A stretch of DNA of 64,000 nt from Hysterium pulicare CBS 123377 (GCA_000467715.1 AJFK01000767.1:1-64000); one strand, 5' to 3'. Positions 1 to 12,211 are shown, counted from the stretch's first letter. The notes: generated from the sequence alone by a model not told the origin. Translations and numbers: made by a program.

Positions 1-1
1 G

Positions 2-346
2 GAAGAGAGAGTGGGGTGGAGGAAGGCTTATGCGGAGGAAGTGGAGAGGCTGAAGAGGGTTTACGGAGAGGAGGTGGAGGGGCTGAGGAGGGAGAGAGAT
101 GGGTTGGGGGCCGCGTGTCGGAAGTTGAGGGAGGAGGTTAGTTTGTTGAGGATTGTGGGGTTGGGGTTGGGGACGGGGACGGGGACGGGCGAGGCTGTGT
201 CGATGCCGTTGTCTGGTCCTGGGAAAAGGAAGGTGGTGGAGGTGATGGATATAGATGAGGATGGCGATGGGGATGGGGATATAGGTAAGGGTAGAAGAAT
301 GGTATCAAGGACTGGGATGGAGGGGAATCGGTCTAGGTTTTCTTGA
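2..346 (+). CDS. C-terminal fragment of a coiled-coil protein, cut by the window edge
   Basis: The frame is open from the first bases of the window to a TGA at 344-346, so the visible piece (about 114 codons) is the 3' end of a larger gene; no ATG belongs to it here. The first 50 residues are rich in Glu, Arg, Lys and Leu with heptad-like spacing (for example AEEVERLKRVYGEEVEGL), which suggests a coiled coil. A Gly/Thr run follows, encoded by a GGGGAC repeat, then an acidic Asp-Gly stretch (DIDEDGDGDGD) and a basic tail. No catalytic motif is visible and I do not recognise the family. An internal GTG is the first possible non-ATG start, but the upstream codons read through it. Coding use of the frame is inferred from its composition and the clean terminal stop. 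Confidence 0.5.
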   Translation, partial: EERVGWRKAYAEEVERLKRVYGEEVEGLRRERDGLGAACRKLREEVSLLRIVGLGLGTGTGTGEAVSMPLSGPGKRKVVEVMDIDEDGDGDGDIGKGRRMVSRTGMEGNRSRFS

Positions 347-899
347 GATACGGTCCTTGCGTACCGTCCTTTCTGCTCCCTGAGCTCGTTCGAGCACGAG
401 ACGCGGAGGTCATCGGTGTAGTGTACGAGTACTTTACACCAGTCGCCAGCATCATTGAAAGGGAAGATCTGGGGATGCCGGAGAATAGGTAGTGTACGTA
501 CAGAGGTGGAATATAGGGTCTTGGTAGCCTACATTACCCGGGTTTATTAACGGCAAGAAAGTTTAGTCTTACGCGGCTTCTATAAGAGGGAAAGAGGATT
601 GGCGGGGAGTCTGGATCCGGAGGAGAAAGTCATTTTAGGGAGGTAGAAGAGGGCGAAGCGGCTCTGCGTCAGGGGCAGAAAGTCTAGTGATGGGCTTTAC
701 GGAGAAACGTTAATCTATATTCCATATTCCTAGTTTAAGGGTCGATAGAAATAGATTTCAAAACTTATTGTAAGCAATATAATGACATGTTATGTGCATC
801 TCTATTATCTACTTTTCTCCCACATATTGGACACTTTCAAGGAGCATGAGTTGATCTAATTTACGCGAGAATAGACGAATCTCTTCTCCAACAAAGTCC
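347..899. other. Intergenic, no gene seen
   Basis: Nothing coding is supported on either strand. The stretch becomes AT-rich after about 700, with several TTATTA/TAATAT-type words. It is probably the 3' flank of the truncated gene at the window start. Confidence 0.5.
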
Positions 900-2690
900 T
901 CGGTTTCCTGTTGAACACCATCGATCTGCATCAGGGGACTTTGTTTTCAGCCGAAAGAACGAAACTCGGTAGGGGAGATGGACAATCTGACGTCTCGTAT
1001 AACTCCTGAAATACCATTACCCAAAGGGACCAAGCTAACCGCTTAGTCGAGCGGGTACTGCTGGAGTAAAGGCCCAATCCAGTAGGAACACCGTCCTGAG
1101 ATCGCACGGGTTGAGGAATTCCCAATGACCAAATATCCATTGCTGGATTCCCTTCGGCGCGGCGATATTCTGCGTCCTATGTTCTCCAGGCAGAGGCTTC
1201 TAACCTGATAGCAGCCCCATCTGCTTGAACGCCGGGCTTGGTGGATTGAATACATCACAAGCCAGGATTCTCCATGCCATATACTGTGCTATCTGCTGTG
1301 CTACCTCAGTGATTGAAAACCTGGAGCGCTCAAGGGGGTTTGGGTATTTCCGAACTTTGGACCAGTGTAGCTTGTTCGAACGACGGTCGTTAAACCGTGA
1401 CGCTGCATATCCAGGACTCTGAACATACTAGATGTTGTCAGTAAGTGAAACAATATAGAATAGGGGGTAAAAAGATATAAGAGGTGAGAAGATGGAAGAC
1501 GCGAGAAGATGTAAGAAGTGAGAAGATGTAAGAAGTGAGAAGATGTAAGAGGTGAGAAGATGTAAGAGGTGAAAGAATGCTACTTTACCATGAAGAAACC
1601 GCAGGCAATCTTAGCGATGTTTACCAGAGGGTCGCTGTGCATGTCAGTCAGCTTGTCACGGGCGTGCCTCCAATTTAGAGATCTGTTTATAGCGTCAGGG
1701 CGAGATATTGGCAAAAAGAGTCTCATAATTTCGCCAGTAACGTTAAACCATCCATAGCAGTAAACATGTACCTTAAGCTTAAAGTCGACTATGCAAAACC
1801 CGAGGTATGGGAACCGAGTAAGTGGAGGAGAACCATTTGTAGACTGTAGAAGGTCTTGGAGTGCTGGCTTGGCGAAGACAACAGTAACTCTCGCAGATGA
1901 AAGATTGGATATGGCCTCTTAAAACATATGGTGACGCCGCAGATGGTCAAGCTCAAAATGGCCGTAGAGATTCTGATTCATAGTGCGAGAAAGCCGCTTG
2001 GAGACTGTCTCAGTGGCAAACAAATACCGTCGTGCTTGCCGTTCCGACGAGGTGAATCCACACATCTGACGAAGGAGTTTGATACAAACATTTTGGCGAT
2101 CCCACACGGAAGCATTGAACTGGTACTGTGTCCTCATAGGAGGAGATTAGCAGCCAGTGGAGGGGTGCAGTTGGCGCGCCATATGGCCATACTAATAGAC
2201 GTGGATCCATGAGAGAATGTTCTTCCCTAGCGAACCGTCTCCACATCTGTCGTAGATCAAAGGATGTATTGGTCATGTCGACTCCGAGGCTATGGATGGC
2301 TAGGGGCGGACTTCTGGACCTTTGGATACAATTGAAGAGAAACCGAGAGAAAAGGTCTCGTTTAGATCCCGTAAAAGGGAAAGAAAGTCTTCTACAAGCT
2401 ATGTTCATGGGTAGTATGAAGATAGTGTTTTCGGCTTTGAACCTACCTCAGCAAAAGGAAGATTCTGCACATCCCGGAAATGTCCTCGATGCCCTCGATG
2501 CTAACTGTGTCCTGGTCTTCCATCTCTTGATTTGGAATGTCCTCATACTCATCATCACTTCCATCCTCTGTAACATCATGCCTTAGAGGAATCTCTTCGT
2601 CAATACAGACGAGAGCTTGGGATAGCTCTAAATCAACTCGGTCAACCTCATAACCACATGTTAGGAAGCAATCCCCAAGCACCTCCCAGA
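900..2690 (-). pseudogene. Possible decayed gene on the minus strand, family unknown
   Basis: Several medium-length open stretches lie in succession on the minus strand (about 2682-2443, 2408-2010, 2137-1919, then about 1800-1570 and 1258-931), in different frames and separated by stops. Some look protein-like: an acidic stretch with EDGSDDEYEDIP, a segment with RQMWRRFAREEHSLMDPR, and a segment with GWFNVTGEIMRLFLPISRPD. There is no convincing set of GT/AG junctions that joins them, and no single start gives a long product. The simplest reading is the relic of an ordinary host gene or of an unannotated fungal repeat. A fast-evolving gene with introns I cannot place is the alternative. I recognise no domain, so no function is proposed. 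Confidence 0.3.
1473..1574. repeat. 17-bp minisatellite, six units
   Basis: Six tandem copies of a 17-bp purine-rich unit (consensus AGATGTAAGARGTGAGA) start at 1473, 1490, 1507, 1524, 1541 and 1558. Units 3 and 4 are identical, units 5 and 6 differ from them at one or two bases, and the first two units are more diverged. The array lies inside the gene-poor region with the possible gene relic. Its 17-bp period is not a multiple of three, so it is unlikely to be coding. Confidence 0.9.
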
Positions 2691-3405
2691 TGGGTTTGAC
2701 GACGGCAACTGGCTTTAGAATCCTTCACCGAGTCTGAATGACCTATGCAGACCCTTGGCAACGGAGTTGATAGGGCTGTACATCCTGTTGAGACTTTTAT
2801 GATACAACTTTCGAGCTAGGAGACTTAAACGATATACCATTACGTGCACGGCTTGTGAATAATTTACATTCAAGAGAGCGTCTCTTTGCTAGCGATGGAC
2901 AGGAGAAAAGTTTGGGGATCATCCGAGACATGATTGGCGATTCATGCGAACGGTTGCTGCTGTTCATCGTTCTCGAGAGATTAGCGTGTTGATCGCGAAG
3001 ATCGATGATTCATGGTTTTCCAGGAGATACTCTGAATAGTCTTGAACATATGATGGATATACGAGCAAATGGTAGTCGCACAGCGACGGTAATGTAAACA
3101 GCACAACGAAATGAAGTACGCAAGGCGGTTGAAAGTGGCTGGGGGGCAGGGAATGTTAAGTGCCAAGGCGCTAGTTACATAATCACCTTGCTTTCATAAT
3201 ATAAATTGAATCGAATGGATTTGTGTCTGATATTATTATGTACGGTGTAGCGCCTGTCTCGGTGTGTGAAGTATATACAAATGAGAAGGCAATCTAAATG
3301 GTATATCTGATTGTATACTGAAGAAGAGTCACCAAACACCTTTTCCAGGGAAGAAGAACGCGCAAAAAGAAAGACAAGAAGTGGTATAATTTATTCCGAA
3401 TGCCC
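2691..3405. other. Intergenic, 3' flank of the tyrosinase gene
   Basis: No supported gene. AT-rich stretches near 3190-3330 would suit the 3' untranslated region and terminator of the minus-strand tyrosinase that ends at 3406. Confidence 0.4.
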
Positions 3406-4839
3406 CTATAAGTAGATATAGCAGAAAGGACCATCGGTTGTGCTCATCAGATCCGCCATAGTGACAGGGGGCCCGGCAGCAAAACCCAGATCAATCGGAG
3501 TTGAGAGCGTGGTGTCGGGGGATGGTGGAGTGTTCAAGAACGTGCCGGTGCCAGAGATACCTTGGGCACCAGTTCGGGTTTGTGGATCCAAAGACTGCCA
3601 GATCCACCATGTTCGGTCGATCATGCCGTGGTGGAGATAGAAGAGGGGGTCGCCTGGGGAGACAAAGAGGTCGCGGCCTGGGTCACCACCCATTGTGTAG
3701 TGACCTCCACCATGTACACCAATTTCACCAGACCCTGGTACACCCTGCATTTCTCTAAAGGGAGGTCAGAAGGCGCAAAAAAAGAGCGGGCACATGGTAT
3801 ACGTACGACTGGAAGCCAGAGATAGCCTGGTTTTTCAGGATGAGATGGACCACGCTAGTGGCATTGGCAAATCGTTGATTGATGTAGTCGGTCAAGTCTC
3901 GCTTCAAGCATCGAGGGTTGTAGCCCAACCCATTTCCATTGGAGATAGTCGAGCCGTTCGTTATTTGAAGGGATACTGGTCCCAGGTTCACTTTCATGTT
4001 CTTGAATGGGCCACTCGTGACACAGCCACCACCGGTGCCGTGAGGAAGAGGAATCTCTGGAAGCCCAGCGCCTCCAAGGATGATGTTGCCCTGGCCAGCA
4101 ACGTATGCTCCGTTACCAGACATTGAGGTAGCAGAACCGTCGAAGATGGGAGAACCAGCAACCCCTGTGGCGGCCGTCCTTGACCAGTCCCAGTAAGGCT
4201 GGTAACCAGTATAGCCACATTCGTTGCGAAGAGCTTGCTCGTACTGCCAGGTGAAGTAACGATGCCATGCTAGGAAGGTACCCTAAAGACTGTGGTAAGA
4301 AACATATTCGACATTTTGCACACTGAAGTAAGGTCATACTGTGTAGTGGATGGTCATAGTTTGGTTGATATGGGTGGCTACCCAATCATCGAAACGGCTC
4401 TTTGCGCCAGCAACTAGGCTGTTGGGTGTCTTCGCCTGCTTAGCCTGTAGGCAGAGGACAGCACTGGTATATGCTGTCCTTTCCGTTGTTGATAGTGATC
4501 CCCTGGATGAAGGTTAGTTCATGTGACCTGGGACATCGTAGGAGGTTACATTACTTACCATTCCCTCCTGATGGCAATATTGTTGAGAGAGCAACCTCCG
4601 CGCTTTTGTATGCTGGAGCTTGAAACTGTGGCATTCGCCTGAGCTTGAGCGAAACTCGCCAAGTCAGCTAGTTGGTCGCTCGCCACACCTGTGTCTGAAC
4701 TGGCAGCAGTGGGGACTGTAGTTGTGGCTCCATCCACGAGAGTGGTTGTTGTTGGGGCATCTTGAGGGACAGGTGCTGGACTCGCACTTGCTAGCACTCC
4801 ACATAGAAGGCTGATAGCCACAGCTGAACTGAGCCACAT
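3406..4839 (-). CDS. Secreted tyrosinase (type 3 copper oxidase), four exons
   Basis: Exons on the minus strand are 4839-4559, 4502-4340, 4282-3807 and 3754-3406, joined by three GT-AG introns of 52-57 nt, giving 422 aa. The N-terminus (MWLSSAVAISLLCGVLASAS) is a clear signal peptide, followed by a Thr/Ala/Pro-rich linker. CuA histidines are H138, H146 and H155 (the last in FLAWHRYF). CuB histidines are H321 and H325 (VHGGGHY) and H349 in the DPLFYLHH...DR signature. The C-terminal DLMSTTDGPFCYIYL is the usual end of the short fungal secreted tyrosinases, so the long C-terminal cap of intracellular mushroom tyrosinases is absent. From the family, the enzyme oxidises phenols to o-quinones, for melanin or for phenolic detoxification; the substrate cannot be read from sequence. 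All six copper ligands are present, so it should be active. Confidence 0.92.
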
Positions 4840-7498
4840 TCTCTCGGATAAAATGTGAAACGGTCGTACAGTTCTTCGATGGTAAAAGAAATGCAAGAAT
4901 AAGGAGAGAAGAAACGGGTCGGTAAGAAGAAAATTTCAAGATGCTGGTACGGAGCCAAGGGAAAGGATTTATGGCTTGGACTGGGGACAACGAATGCTCG
5001 CGGCAGTAGACTATCATTTAAAAGAAACAGAAGAGTCTGATAACCATGCGGCACAGCGTCCTCCCTCGTGGCACGAATTCGCCATCCAGTGTCGAAGCGG
5101 ACCCAGATCATGCAAAAGGGATGCAAAAGAATGCCAAAGGATGGGCCGCGATTCCAGAAGGAGACTGGTCGTGAGCTTGAACATGCGGAAAGGCACACTA
5201 GAAGGTATATTGACTCGAGAAATGATAATGTACCAACCCCCCGGGCTCTGACCTTTACGAATTGATTTTTGCAGGCCGCGCAGCTACAAGATCCATACCT
5301 AAACGGTCCATAGCGCAGACGTACTTTTCTTGCCCTGTCCCAAAGTGACGGCACAGCAAGCTAGTTTTGGTCGTCTAGACGGTCTCCCGTGCTGACTTCT
5401 GCAACTGAATCGATAGATCAAGGAAATGACAATCATTCCACACCATTCCCTCTTGCAGCCCGAGCCGTCCAGAAAGACGGAGCGAATGTTCCTGGTTGCG
5501 CCGACTCGGCTAGACGTCCGAGAATCTAATTCAGGATTCACAGCGTACAGGGGCAACGACGTCTGGAACAAAACGGTTTCGTCGCAGTGCTCTGTAGAAT
5601 GTACCATCTCAGCAGTCCTGGCAATCTTGGGGAAGGAACGGTTCACTGGCAAAACGACCAATAGGGTAGCAGTTGAGGCTTCTGAAACCGATCCGATCGC
5701 TTCGGAACTGAACGGGATGAATTAATAGCAGCAATATGCCCGCACTGTTACGAGGTCTTCCTGCTATGCCGCAGCGCTAGGGCATGGACCCTTTCTCCGA
5801 AACGGATGTACAGTACAATGCCTCGTAAACAAAACGGGAGCGGGAACGGGCCAAAGGACTGCGCAGTAGTCTACCGAACAGGGACACAAGCTGCGTTGAG
5901 TTAAGTCTCTAGGCCGTTCATCTGCTGGAGTAGCAGGTGGTTTGGTGGCAGAAGCGAGAAGACTCGTTCTGGCTTCTGGTTCACTGTTCCCGTCGGGTTC
6001 AGTGGCCGGCATCTGATTCCTGAATCCTGAACATGCCATGCCGACAGAATAGACTTCGCTTCGAGCTCGGGGCCGCGGAACGGTGCCCGTCCCTGCTGCC
6101 CGCCCTGCGCCGTCGACTCCGACTTGCAGGCATCTTCGCGACTAGATCCAACACCAACTCGCTCCTTTAATGTCTGAATATCGTTTCCCGCACCATCCAG
6201 TCCATCCCTCATGCCTTTGTACCTTTGTAAGGCGACGTTTGAATAGTTGGACGTCCATGTTTTCCAGAACAATAACTACCTTCGTGGTCTCAATATCGAG
6301 AAAAGCAAAGCAGAGGCGGCTAAATCAAGAGCATTGCCGGACGTGCTGTGCCTCAACTCAAGCCATCCTGCACCTTTCATCACCAACTTTCGGTTAATGT
6401 AGTATTCTCCGCGACCGTTTGTATGAGTATTTCTTCCGCTCTCGTTCGGCACATTTCGGCACCTGCATATCCGAGTCCGCCGCCCCTGTGGCTTCTGCGC
6501 CCTTCTCACCATGAATATTCTAAACGTCGTCCCTACCGAAGCTATCGTGCCCTTCGGCAACGGTTCTGAATTCTCTAGCAGCCACGCGAGAAACGGTCCA
6601 GAGAAGTGGCCCAAGCAGCACCTAAAGTCTAGTTGACAACTAGACAAGATTGACCAAGCACGACTTGCGCTCTTGGCATACGAGTGAGGTCCTAGCTCCT
6701 CGTCCTTTCAATGCCTTGGCTCCCAGCTGTCATTTCAAATTCCGGGCCCTGAGCTGTCGATGGATTCATCCGGGGCCCTTGTACACACGTACTGCAAGTC
6801 AGCATGTCACAGACCCCATCGCCACTTCATTGAACGACATTGCCAGGGCTCCGTTGCTTTGATCCATCCTTGCCTACCTGAAGCGATGTTCTTGGTCAAC
6901 CATCGAACTGGCTCTGCTGCTGCCCAGCGCCAAGTGAGCCGTTCCTTGTACCATCGTGCGGCTCGTAATGAGCGGAGAACTCCTGCAGAAGCGTCGTCTG
7001 GCTTGCTTCTACTTCGTTAGCTTGCTAAAGGCGGAGGAACCCTGGCCCACGCATATGGCTGGCTTGAAATCTGCGTTGCGTTCTGACTCGTGGAAAAGAC
7101 GAATTCGTCGTCGGCCAGCCATCTTCGGTTCCGAATTCGTACTTGCTGCAGTCCTCATCCACAGAGGGTAACATAATCGTTTTGCTTTCCGTCACTAATA
7201 ACTGGTCGTGGACGGCCTGTTTTGAACAAAGGCAGACGTTGATGTTTTTTGATTTGTATCATTACTCCTGGGCCCGCATTGCAGCAGTCAAGTCATCTTG
7301 AGCGGATCCAACTGAAGGGGTCATCTCGTTCAACAGTTCTCCACATTTTAGGCTTATCACGATTGCACCGTACCAGAGGATCAGGGGATCATCCCGTCCC
7401 TTCCCAATATCAACGTGGTCATCCGCCGATCGTCGCTCTTCAACCATCTTTAGAAACCACCCGACGATTTCGAGAGGTACGATTGCCTCCATATCGAT
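4840..7498. other. Long gene-free interval between divergent genes
   Basis: This 2.66-kb stretch separates the starts of the tyrosinase (minus) and rhodopsin-domain protein 1 (plus), so it holds both promoters. Only short overlapping open frames on both strands are present, none longer than about 123 codons and none with recognisable motifs or splice structure. I see no tandem repeat or transposon end. Confidence 0.5.
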
Positions 7499-9200
7499 AT
7501 GGCCGCCCCAACAATCAACTATCCCAATTATCCCAATGAGAATCAAGGACCCGTAATCCTCGCAGCTACGTTAACAGTGACGGCGCTGGCCCTCGTCTCT
7601 CTCATAGTTCGACTTTATGTGCGAATTAAGTTAATTAGAAATGTTGGATGGGATGTGAGGAGAGAATCCGAATCTTTTGGCGGGGTATTGACTAACATGT
7701 CGCAGGACTACACGATGATACTCGCCATGCTTTTGGTATAACCCTAAAACTCCCTGTATGGTCGATTAGAATCATACTAACAGTAACGTAGTGCATTACG
7801 GGTCAAGCTATTTTGATACCTGACGTTCATTACGGTGCGGGCAAACATATCACCCACATACCCCCGAACGACTTTCAGATAGCAATGAAGTTGAACTTCA
7901 TCACTCAACCCATATTTCTCTGGGCAATTTGCGTGGTTAAAATCTCAATTGGATTTTTCCTTCTTCGAGTGGCAGCAACAGCTTTCTGGAGACGACTTAT
8001 CACAGGAGTCATGGGTCAGTCTCTCAAGCAAGGTTTTGTAAAATCGCATACTGACACTTCTAAGCATTCATGGGCTTTTACACACTTGGCTGTTTTTTTG
8101 TAAGTCTGCCCTCGAATCTTGACCCATTCTTGCACACTTACCAATCTCCTTCCGTAGACACTCGTATTTCAATGCACAAATCTCGCTGTGATGTGGGACT
8201 TGACCGTCAAAGGAACTTGCTGGAAGGCATCCACGATTAAAGCGTTGAGTTACACCAACGTCGGTGAGTGCACATTGGCCGTGCGTTTGGATGACAATTA
8301 GCATGCTAACATATTCCAAGCATTAAACATCACAACAGATATTCTCTTTGCACTTGTGATACCACTTCCCATGTTATGGCACGTCCAGGTACGTTATCTC
8401 CCGAGTTTAAAGTTCGCGTCCTGATTCGATGATAAGATGAATATCCGAACCAAGATCTCAGTTATGAGTATTTTGGCCTTGGGTTTGATGTAGGTCTCAC
8501 CTAACATCCCACATTCTCTCCAGCTAGCTAATGCATTTCAGGGCCACCGTCGCGGCAATTGTTAAGATAAGCGCTATTGAGAACTATGGCAAGACTGGGG
8601 ATTGGATGTGGGACTCCCGGGATCTCACTATCTGGACTATGTAAGCCTTAGCAATTCGCACAACCGAGCTCTTACTTTCGCGCGGCCGTCCTGTTGACTG
8701 AAACTCTCACTAACCCCACTTTTCCATTCAGTGTCGAATCCAACGTCGGAATCATAGCTGGCAACCTTCCCTGCATGAAGCCCCTCTTCCGACGTGTCCT
8801 TGGGTCGATGTACGGAAGCGGCTCCCAGCGTGTGAAATACGGTGGACGGTATGGAGGCGGCACGAGCGGCCACTCAGAGCGAAACTACAACTCCCTTGGC
8901 TCATCGGCCGCCGCAAAGGCGCACGAAGCTTCATCTTATCCCTCCTACCCTGGAGATGAATCACATATGATGACGCGCATTACAGCGAAACAGATTGGGG
9001 GTAGTGCGGCCAGTTTGGAGGGAGACAACGAAAGCAAGATGAGTGATGAGAGTATCAGCCGGTTGAATGTGGAATCAAGGGCGAATAAGGCTTTAACTAT
9101 CATGGGCGGGATTACTAAAACGACAAATGTGTCCACGAAGGTGTCATTTGCAAGAGAAGATGCCATGACACCGGAGAGAAAGGAGGCGCATTTGGTGTAG
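7499..9200 (+). CDS. Fungal rhodopsin-domain seven-TM membrane protein (1), nine exons
   Basis: Exons: 7499-7654, 7706-7735, 7792-8014, 8065-8099, 8158-8263, 8321-8388, 8437-8489, 8542-8640 and 8732-9200, giving 412 aa; all junctions are GT-AG and keep one frame. Exon 1 ends in the GWDDYTMILAM segment (split by an intron) typical of the fungal rhodopsin domain (PF20684 type), after TM1. TM helices follow around IFLWAICVVKISIGFFLLRV, AFMGFYTLGCF, ILFALVIPLPMLW and the ILALGLMATVAAIVKI region. The motif IESNVG-like IVESNVGIIAGNLPCMKPLF, about 30 residues before the cytoplasmic tail, is characteristic of the family. The tail is Ser/Gly-rich and charged. Family members are plasma-membrane proteins related to PTH11-like receptors; no Lys-retinal site is evident, so a light-sensing role should not be assumed. 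The ligand is unknown. Confidence 0.88.
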
Positions 9201-10858
9201 GAGCAATCAGGATACTTGCTAAGGTAAAAGAAGGACGTGTTGGCTGTTGCTTGGGCTTTTATTTTGGGAGGAAATATGATCTTTTTTCTTTTGTTCACGT
9301 TGGACGACTCTTAGGTTCCACGGCCGCTTCCTACGGCTTGATGCTCCACGCCTCATTTCCCCTTTTCTTCTACTTCACACCATAGCATACATAGGGGTTT
9401 GGGGTGTTTGGCTTGGAGATACCATTGGCATTCTTCCACATGCAAATTTGCATTTTTCAATAGGTTGACTGTATAGATTATAGTTCAATCACTCGTCAAA
9501 AAAGCTGCCCTTATTATTCTGAACTAGTCATTGCTATTGTTTTCAAATCACGAAGTCAGAATTGACTACTATTTTCTTTTTCCCACCAACTCCCCAACAG
9601 CACGGCCCGTACCACGTGTGAAAAAAAGAACTCATAAATGAACGCCATTTCAATCGGTCCGTTTTCTCCACTACTTGTACAACATACGCAATACCCAAGC
9701 ATCTTCCAACACACGTGGCCGCAGCAGCCTTGAACCATGTCTTTTTTCCACCGGTTATTCACCGAACCCAGCACACCTGCAAGGCTGCAACCGAGATCCC
9801 AGTAGCAAGGTACAATCGGACCGTGATACGAAGGTTTCAATAAACGGACGGTCGGACCTGAGCTGTTTCTGCATTATTTGCGGTGCGTCTGCTTTGGGCT
9901 TTGTTGCGTGCGCAAGGGGGGTTCTGCGTTAGGAGTTTGGAATAGGAAGGTCGGACATGGTGTGCGGCATCCTCTACGGCAGACAGTGGAGTTATGATAT
10001 ATTGTCTAGATAAGTTACATGTGTGTCCAGGTGCAGGTTGGGTTAGGTATTGAGTTTCGGAGAGTCAGGATCTATAAGGGTAGGTAACTTTAAAGTATCC
10101 CATGCGCATTGCGTACCTTTTTTTAATCTCGCTATTTTGGTAGCGAAACACCCTCCAATGGAATGAAAGTACCCTGAGGCCTGGTCACGTCCATGCGACT
10201 AGTTTCAATGAATTCAATCGGACGTTATCGGAGTTCTGGGCTTTGGCCTGGGGCTACATCGATCCCCGTGCCTGTCAATGTCGCACAATAACAGATGTCG
10301 GGTCGGTTGCATGCTTCTTCAGGGTACCTGCGTCGTTGTGACAAGGCAGACCCCTGAATTATGTACGGTGACAAGATGTCAAGCTTTGCAGGTCGCTTGG
10401 AGCAATATATCCTGTTCTAAGGTTTCGGTTTCGTCTTCGATCACGTGTCGCGCAGGGACGGTGATACAGTGATCATCGATTTGAGTTCAAAATGTGGGGT
10501 TGTTCGAGATTGATGGGAGGAGGTTTGAGGCTCTTGTTTGGAATTTATTGACTGCAAGGTCCCAGCTATACAATTACGTAGACTGGACATCGACCACAAA
10601 CTACCGATGCATCACAAGTCTGGAGTAAGCAGGCGTAATAGAGTTGGGCACCAAGCTTGCGATGCAATGATGAAGATGGATCCCTTTTCCATACAGCATT
10701 AGTTGAGTTGACCGGGTTTGAAGGTCTAGAGACATTGCCTTTGCTTTGAGAGAAATCCAGCTGACGATTGTAAAGAAAAGAACTTTGTGTCCCATTCATT
10801 AATCATTCCAAAACGTCCCAACTATACCAGACACCCACGACTTTATCTCGCGCACCGT
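9201..10858. other. Intergenic, convergent gene ends
   Basis: This gap lies between the 3' ends of rhodopsin-domain protein 1 (plus) and the GFA-family gene (minus). It holds only short unconnected open frames. No repeats or RNA genes are seen. Confidence 0.5.
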
Positions 10859-11404
10859 TCAACGAGTAGCCTGCCTAATAATATCTTCAACCTCTCTTTC
10901 CTTCACCCTCTTATGCTCCTCAATCTGTGGATCCAAGCTCTTCCACCTCTCCAAGCTCTCTTGCGGCCAATACTTCTCCTTATCATACTGTTCCTGAAAA
11001 CTCGGCAGATCATCAGGAATCACCACCCACCTCTGCTTCGTCGATGTATAGATATGGATTCTTGGGGGACACAGATTAGGGTCCTCTAACGTCCCAACTC
11101 TCACTGCCGCCCGCAGCTCTTGACCCCCATAGAAGGACCAGAGTGCTACGAAGCAGTCGGGGCAGCGCGCGATCTTCTGGCCTCTGCCACTTTCAGACGG
11201 TATCTCCAGCAGCAGAGGTGAAACAGGTGTGAGGAGCTTCAAGAGGGAAGACTCGATAAGCGCGTTTATCACAAAGGCGCTTCCTGTTTCGCGCTGACAG
11301 TATGTGCAGTGACAGCAATTTACCCACATGGGCTTTGCACCGAGGACGTAGCGAACTGCACCGCATGCGCATCGCCCTGAGAGCGAGGTTTCAGCGTCAG
11401 TCAT
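10859..11404 (-). CDS. GFA / CENP-V family zinc protein, single exon
   Basis: One uninterrupted frame of 181 aa with an ATG at 11404-11402. The N-terminal CACGAVRY (C12, C14) and NCCHCTYCQRETGS (C30, C31, C33, C36), followed by CPDC further along, are the cysteine pattern of the GFA domain (PF04828; Mss4-like fold) that binds zinc. The founding member was described as a glutathione-dependent formaldehyde-activating enzyme, but most fungal members have no assigned substrate, so I keep the call at family level. Length matches the family (about 130-190 aa). It is divergent from the small gene at 11857 across 452 nt. Confidence 0.85.
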   Translation of the reverse strand: MTDAETSLSGRCACGAVRYVLGAKPMWVNCCHCTYCQRETGSAFVINALIESSLLKLLTPVSPLLLEIPSESGRGQKIARCPDCFVALWSFYGGQELRAAVRVGTLEDPNLCPPRIHIYTSTKQRWVVIPDDLPSFQEQYDKEKYWPQESLERWKSLDPQIEEHKRVKEREVEDIIRQATR

Positions 11405-11856
11405 ACCGAAGGTGTTTGCTGATATGTGATTTGGGAGCTGAACGCAGGAGTTAACTTGAAATCCCTCCTTCGGCGTGATACATATGTCTCGAACAACAGC
11501 AATTTAGAAGCCGAGAGATGGATGTGATCGCACCATGATCAGCAGCTCACGCCCTGCAGAAGTTACAAGCTGGTGACACGACATAACGTGACTTGTGTTA
11601 GTAAGCTAGGTGATGCCTTTTGCCAAGAACAAGTACAGCCTCGTTGCCCAGAACGTTATCAGCCTTCCAACCTGTTCGCAAGGCTGTGTTGTACCAACAC
11701 CAAGGCGCTCTGCAATGCCAATGCAGGCTGTGGTCTACACCCTGCCGATGGATGCAATTGACAGCAATATTACAACCCAAACATGAGACCTTGATCTCTA
11801 CTCACACCATTCTAACTAGGATAACCATAATTAAGACTCTACCTAGCCATCTCAGC
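11405..11856. promoter_or_regulatory. Bidirectional promoter region
   Basis: These 452 nt separate the ATG of the GFA-family gene (minus) from the ATG of the 93-aa gene (plus), so both transcripts must start here. No specific operator or TATA element stands out. Confidence 0.4.
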
Positions 11857-12211
11857 ATGACCGGTTCCGCTTCCTCCTCAATCACGAAAGTCGAAACACC
11901 AGAATCTAGCAAGACTCCAGCGCAACCAAAAGAATATTCGAAGCCTTGGTACAAGTCGTTTTCTCGAACGCCCCCAGCTCCAGGCAAAGAAGCTTGGAGA
12001 GATGCTAGCCTGAGTGACAAGGAGCGATGGAAGACATGGCAGAAGGCGAAAGACAAGGAACAACACCAAGGGTACGTTTGAGAGTGTATCTGAGCCCGTA
12101 TATGAGGATTTCGCAAGGATCGGAGCTGACAACACTGTTTGCAGGTCGACCGTTGGATATTTCACGAGCTTTTATAAGAGAAGTTGGGCTTGGTGGGTAG
12201 GCTTGGCCTAG
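11857..12211 (+). CDS. Small 93-aa protein of unknown function, two exons
   Basis: Exon 1 is 11857-12071 and exon 2 is 12145-12211, with a 73-nt intron (GTACGT...TTTGCAG) in phase 2. The product is hydrophilic for about 70 residues: a Ser/Thr/Pro-rich start, then YSKPWYKSF, then a Lys/Trp-rich helix (SDKERWKTWQKAKDK). It ends with an aromatic stretch (GYFTSFYKRSWAWWVGLA) that could sit at a membrane surface. The clean splice and the tryptophan-rich composition argue for a real gene. The ATG at 11857 is chosen because the upstream in-frame sequence from 11620 looks like leader. I do not recognise a family. Confidence 0.55.

Noticed and set aside
882-1140. DIWSLG word on the minus strand, reminiscent of protein kinase subdomain IX
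   Set aside because: No other kinase subdomains (HRD, DFG, APE) occur in order around it, so a kinase call would rest on six residues.
3794-4126. Plus-strand open frame of about 110 codons
   Set aside because: It is antisense to tyrosinase exon 3, which carries conserved copper-ligand sequence.
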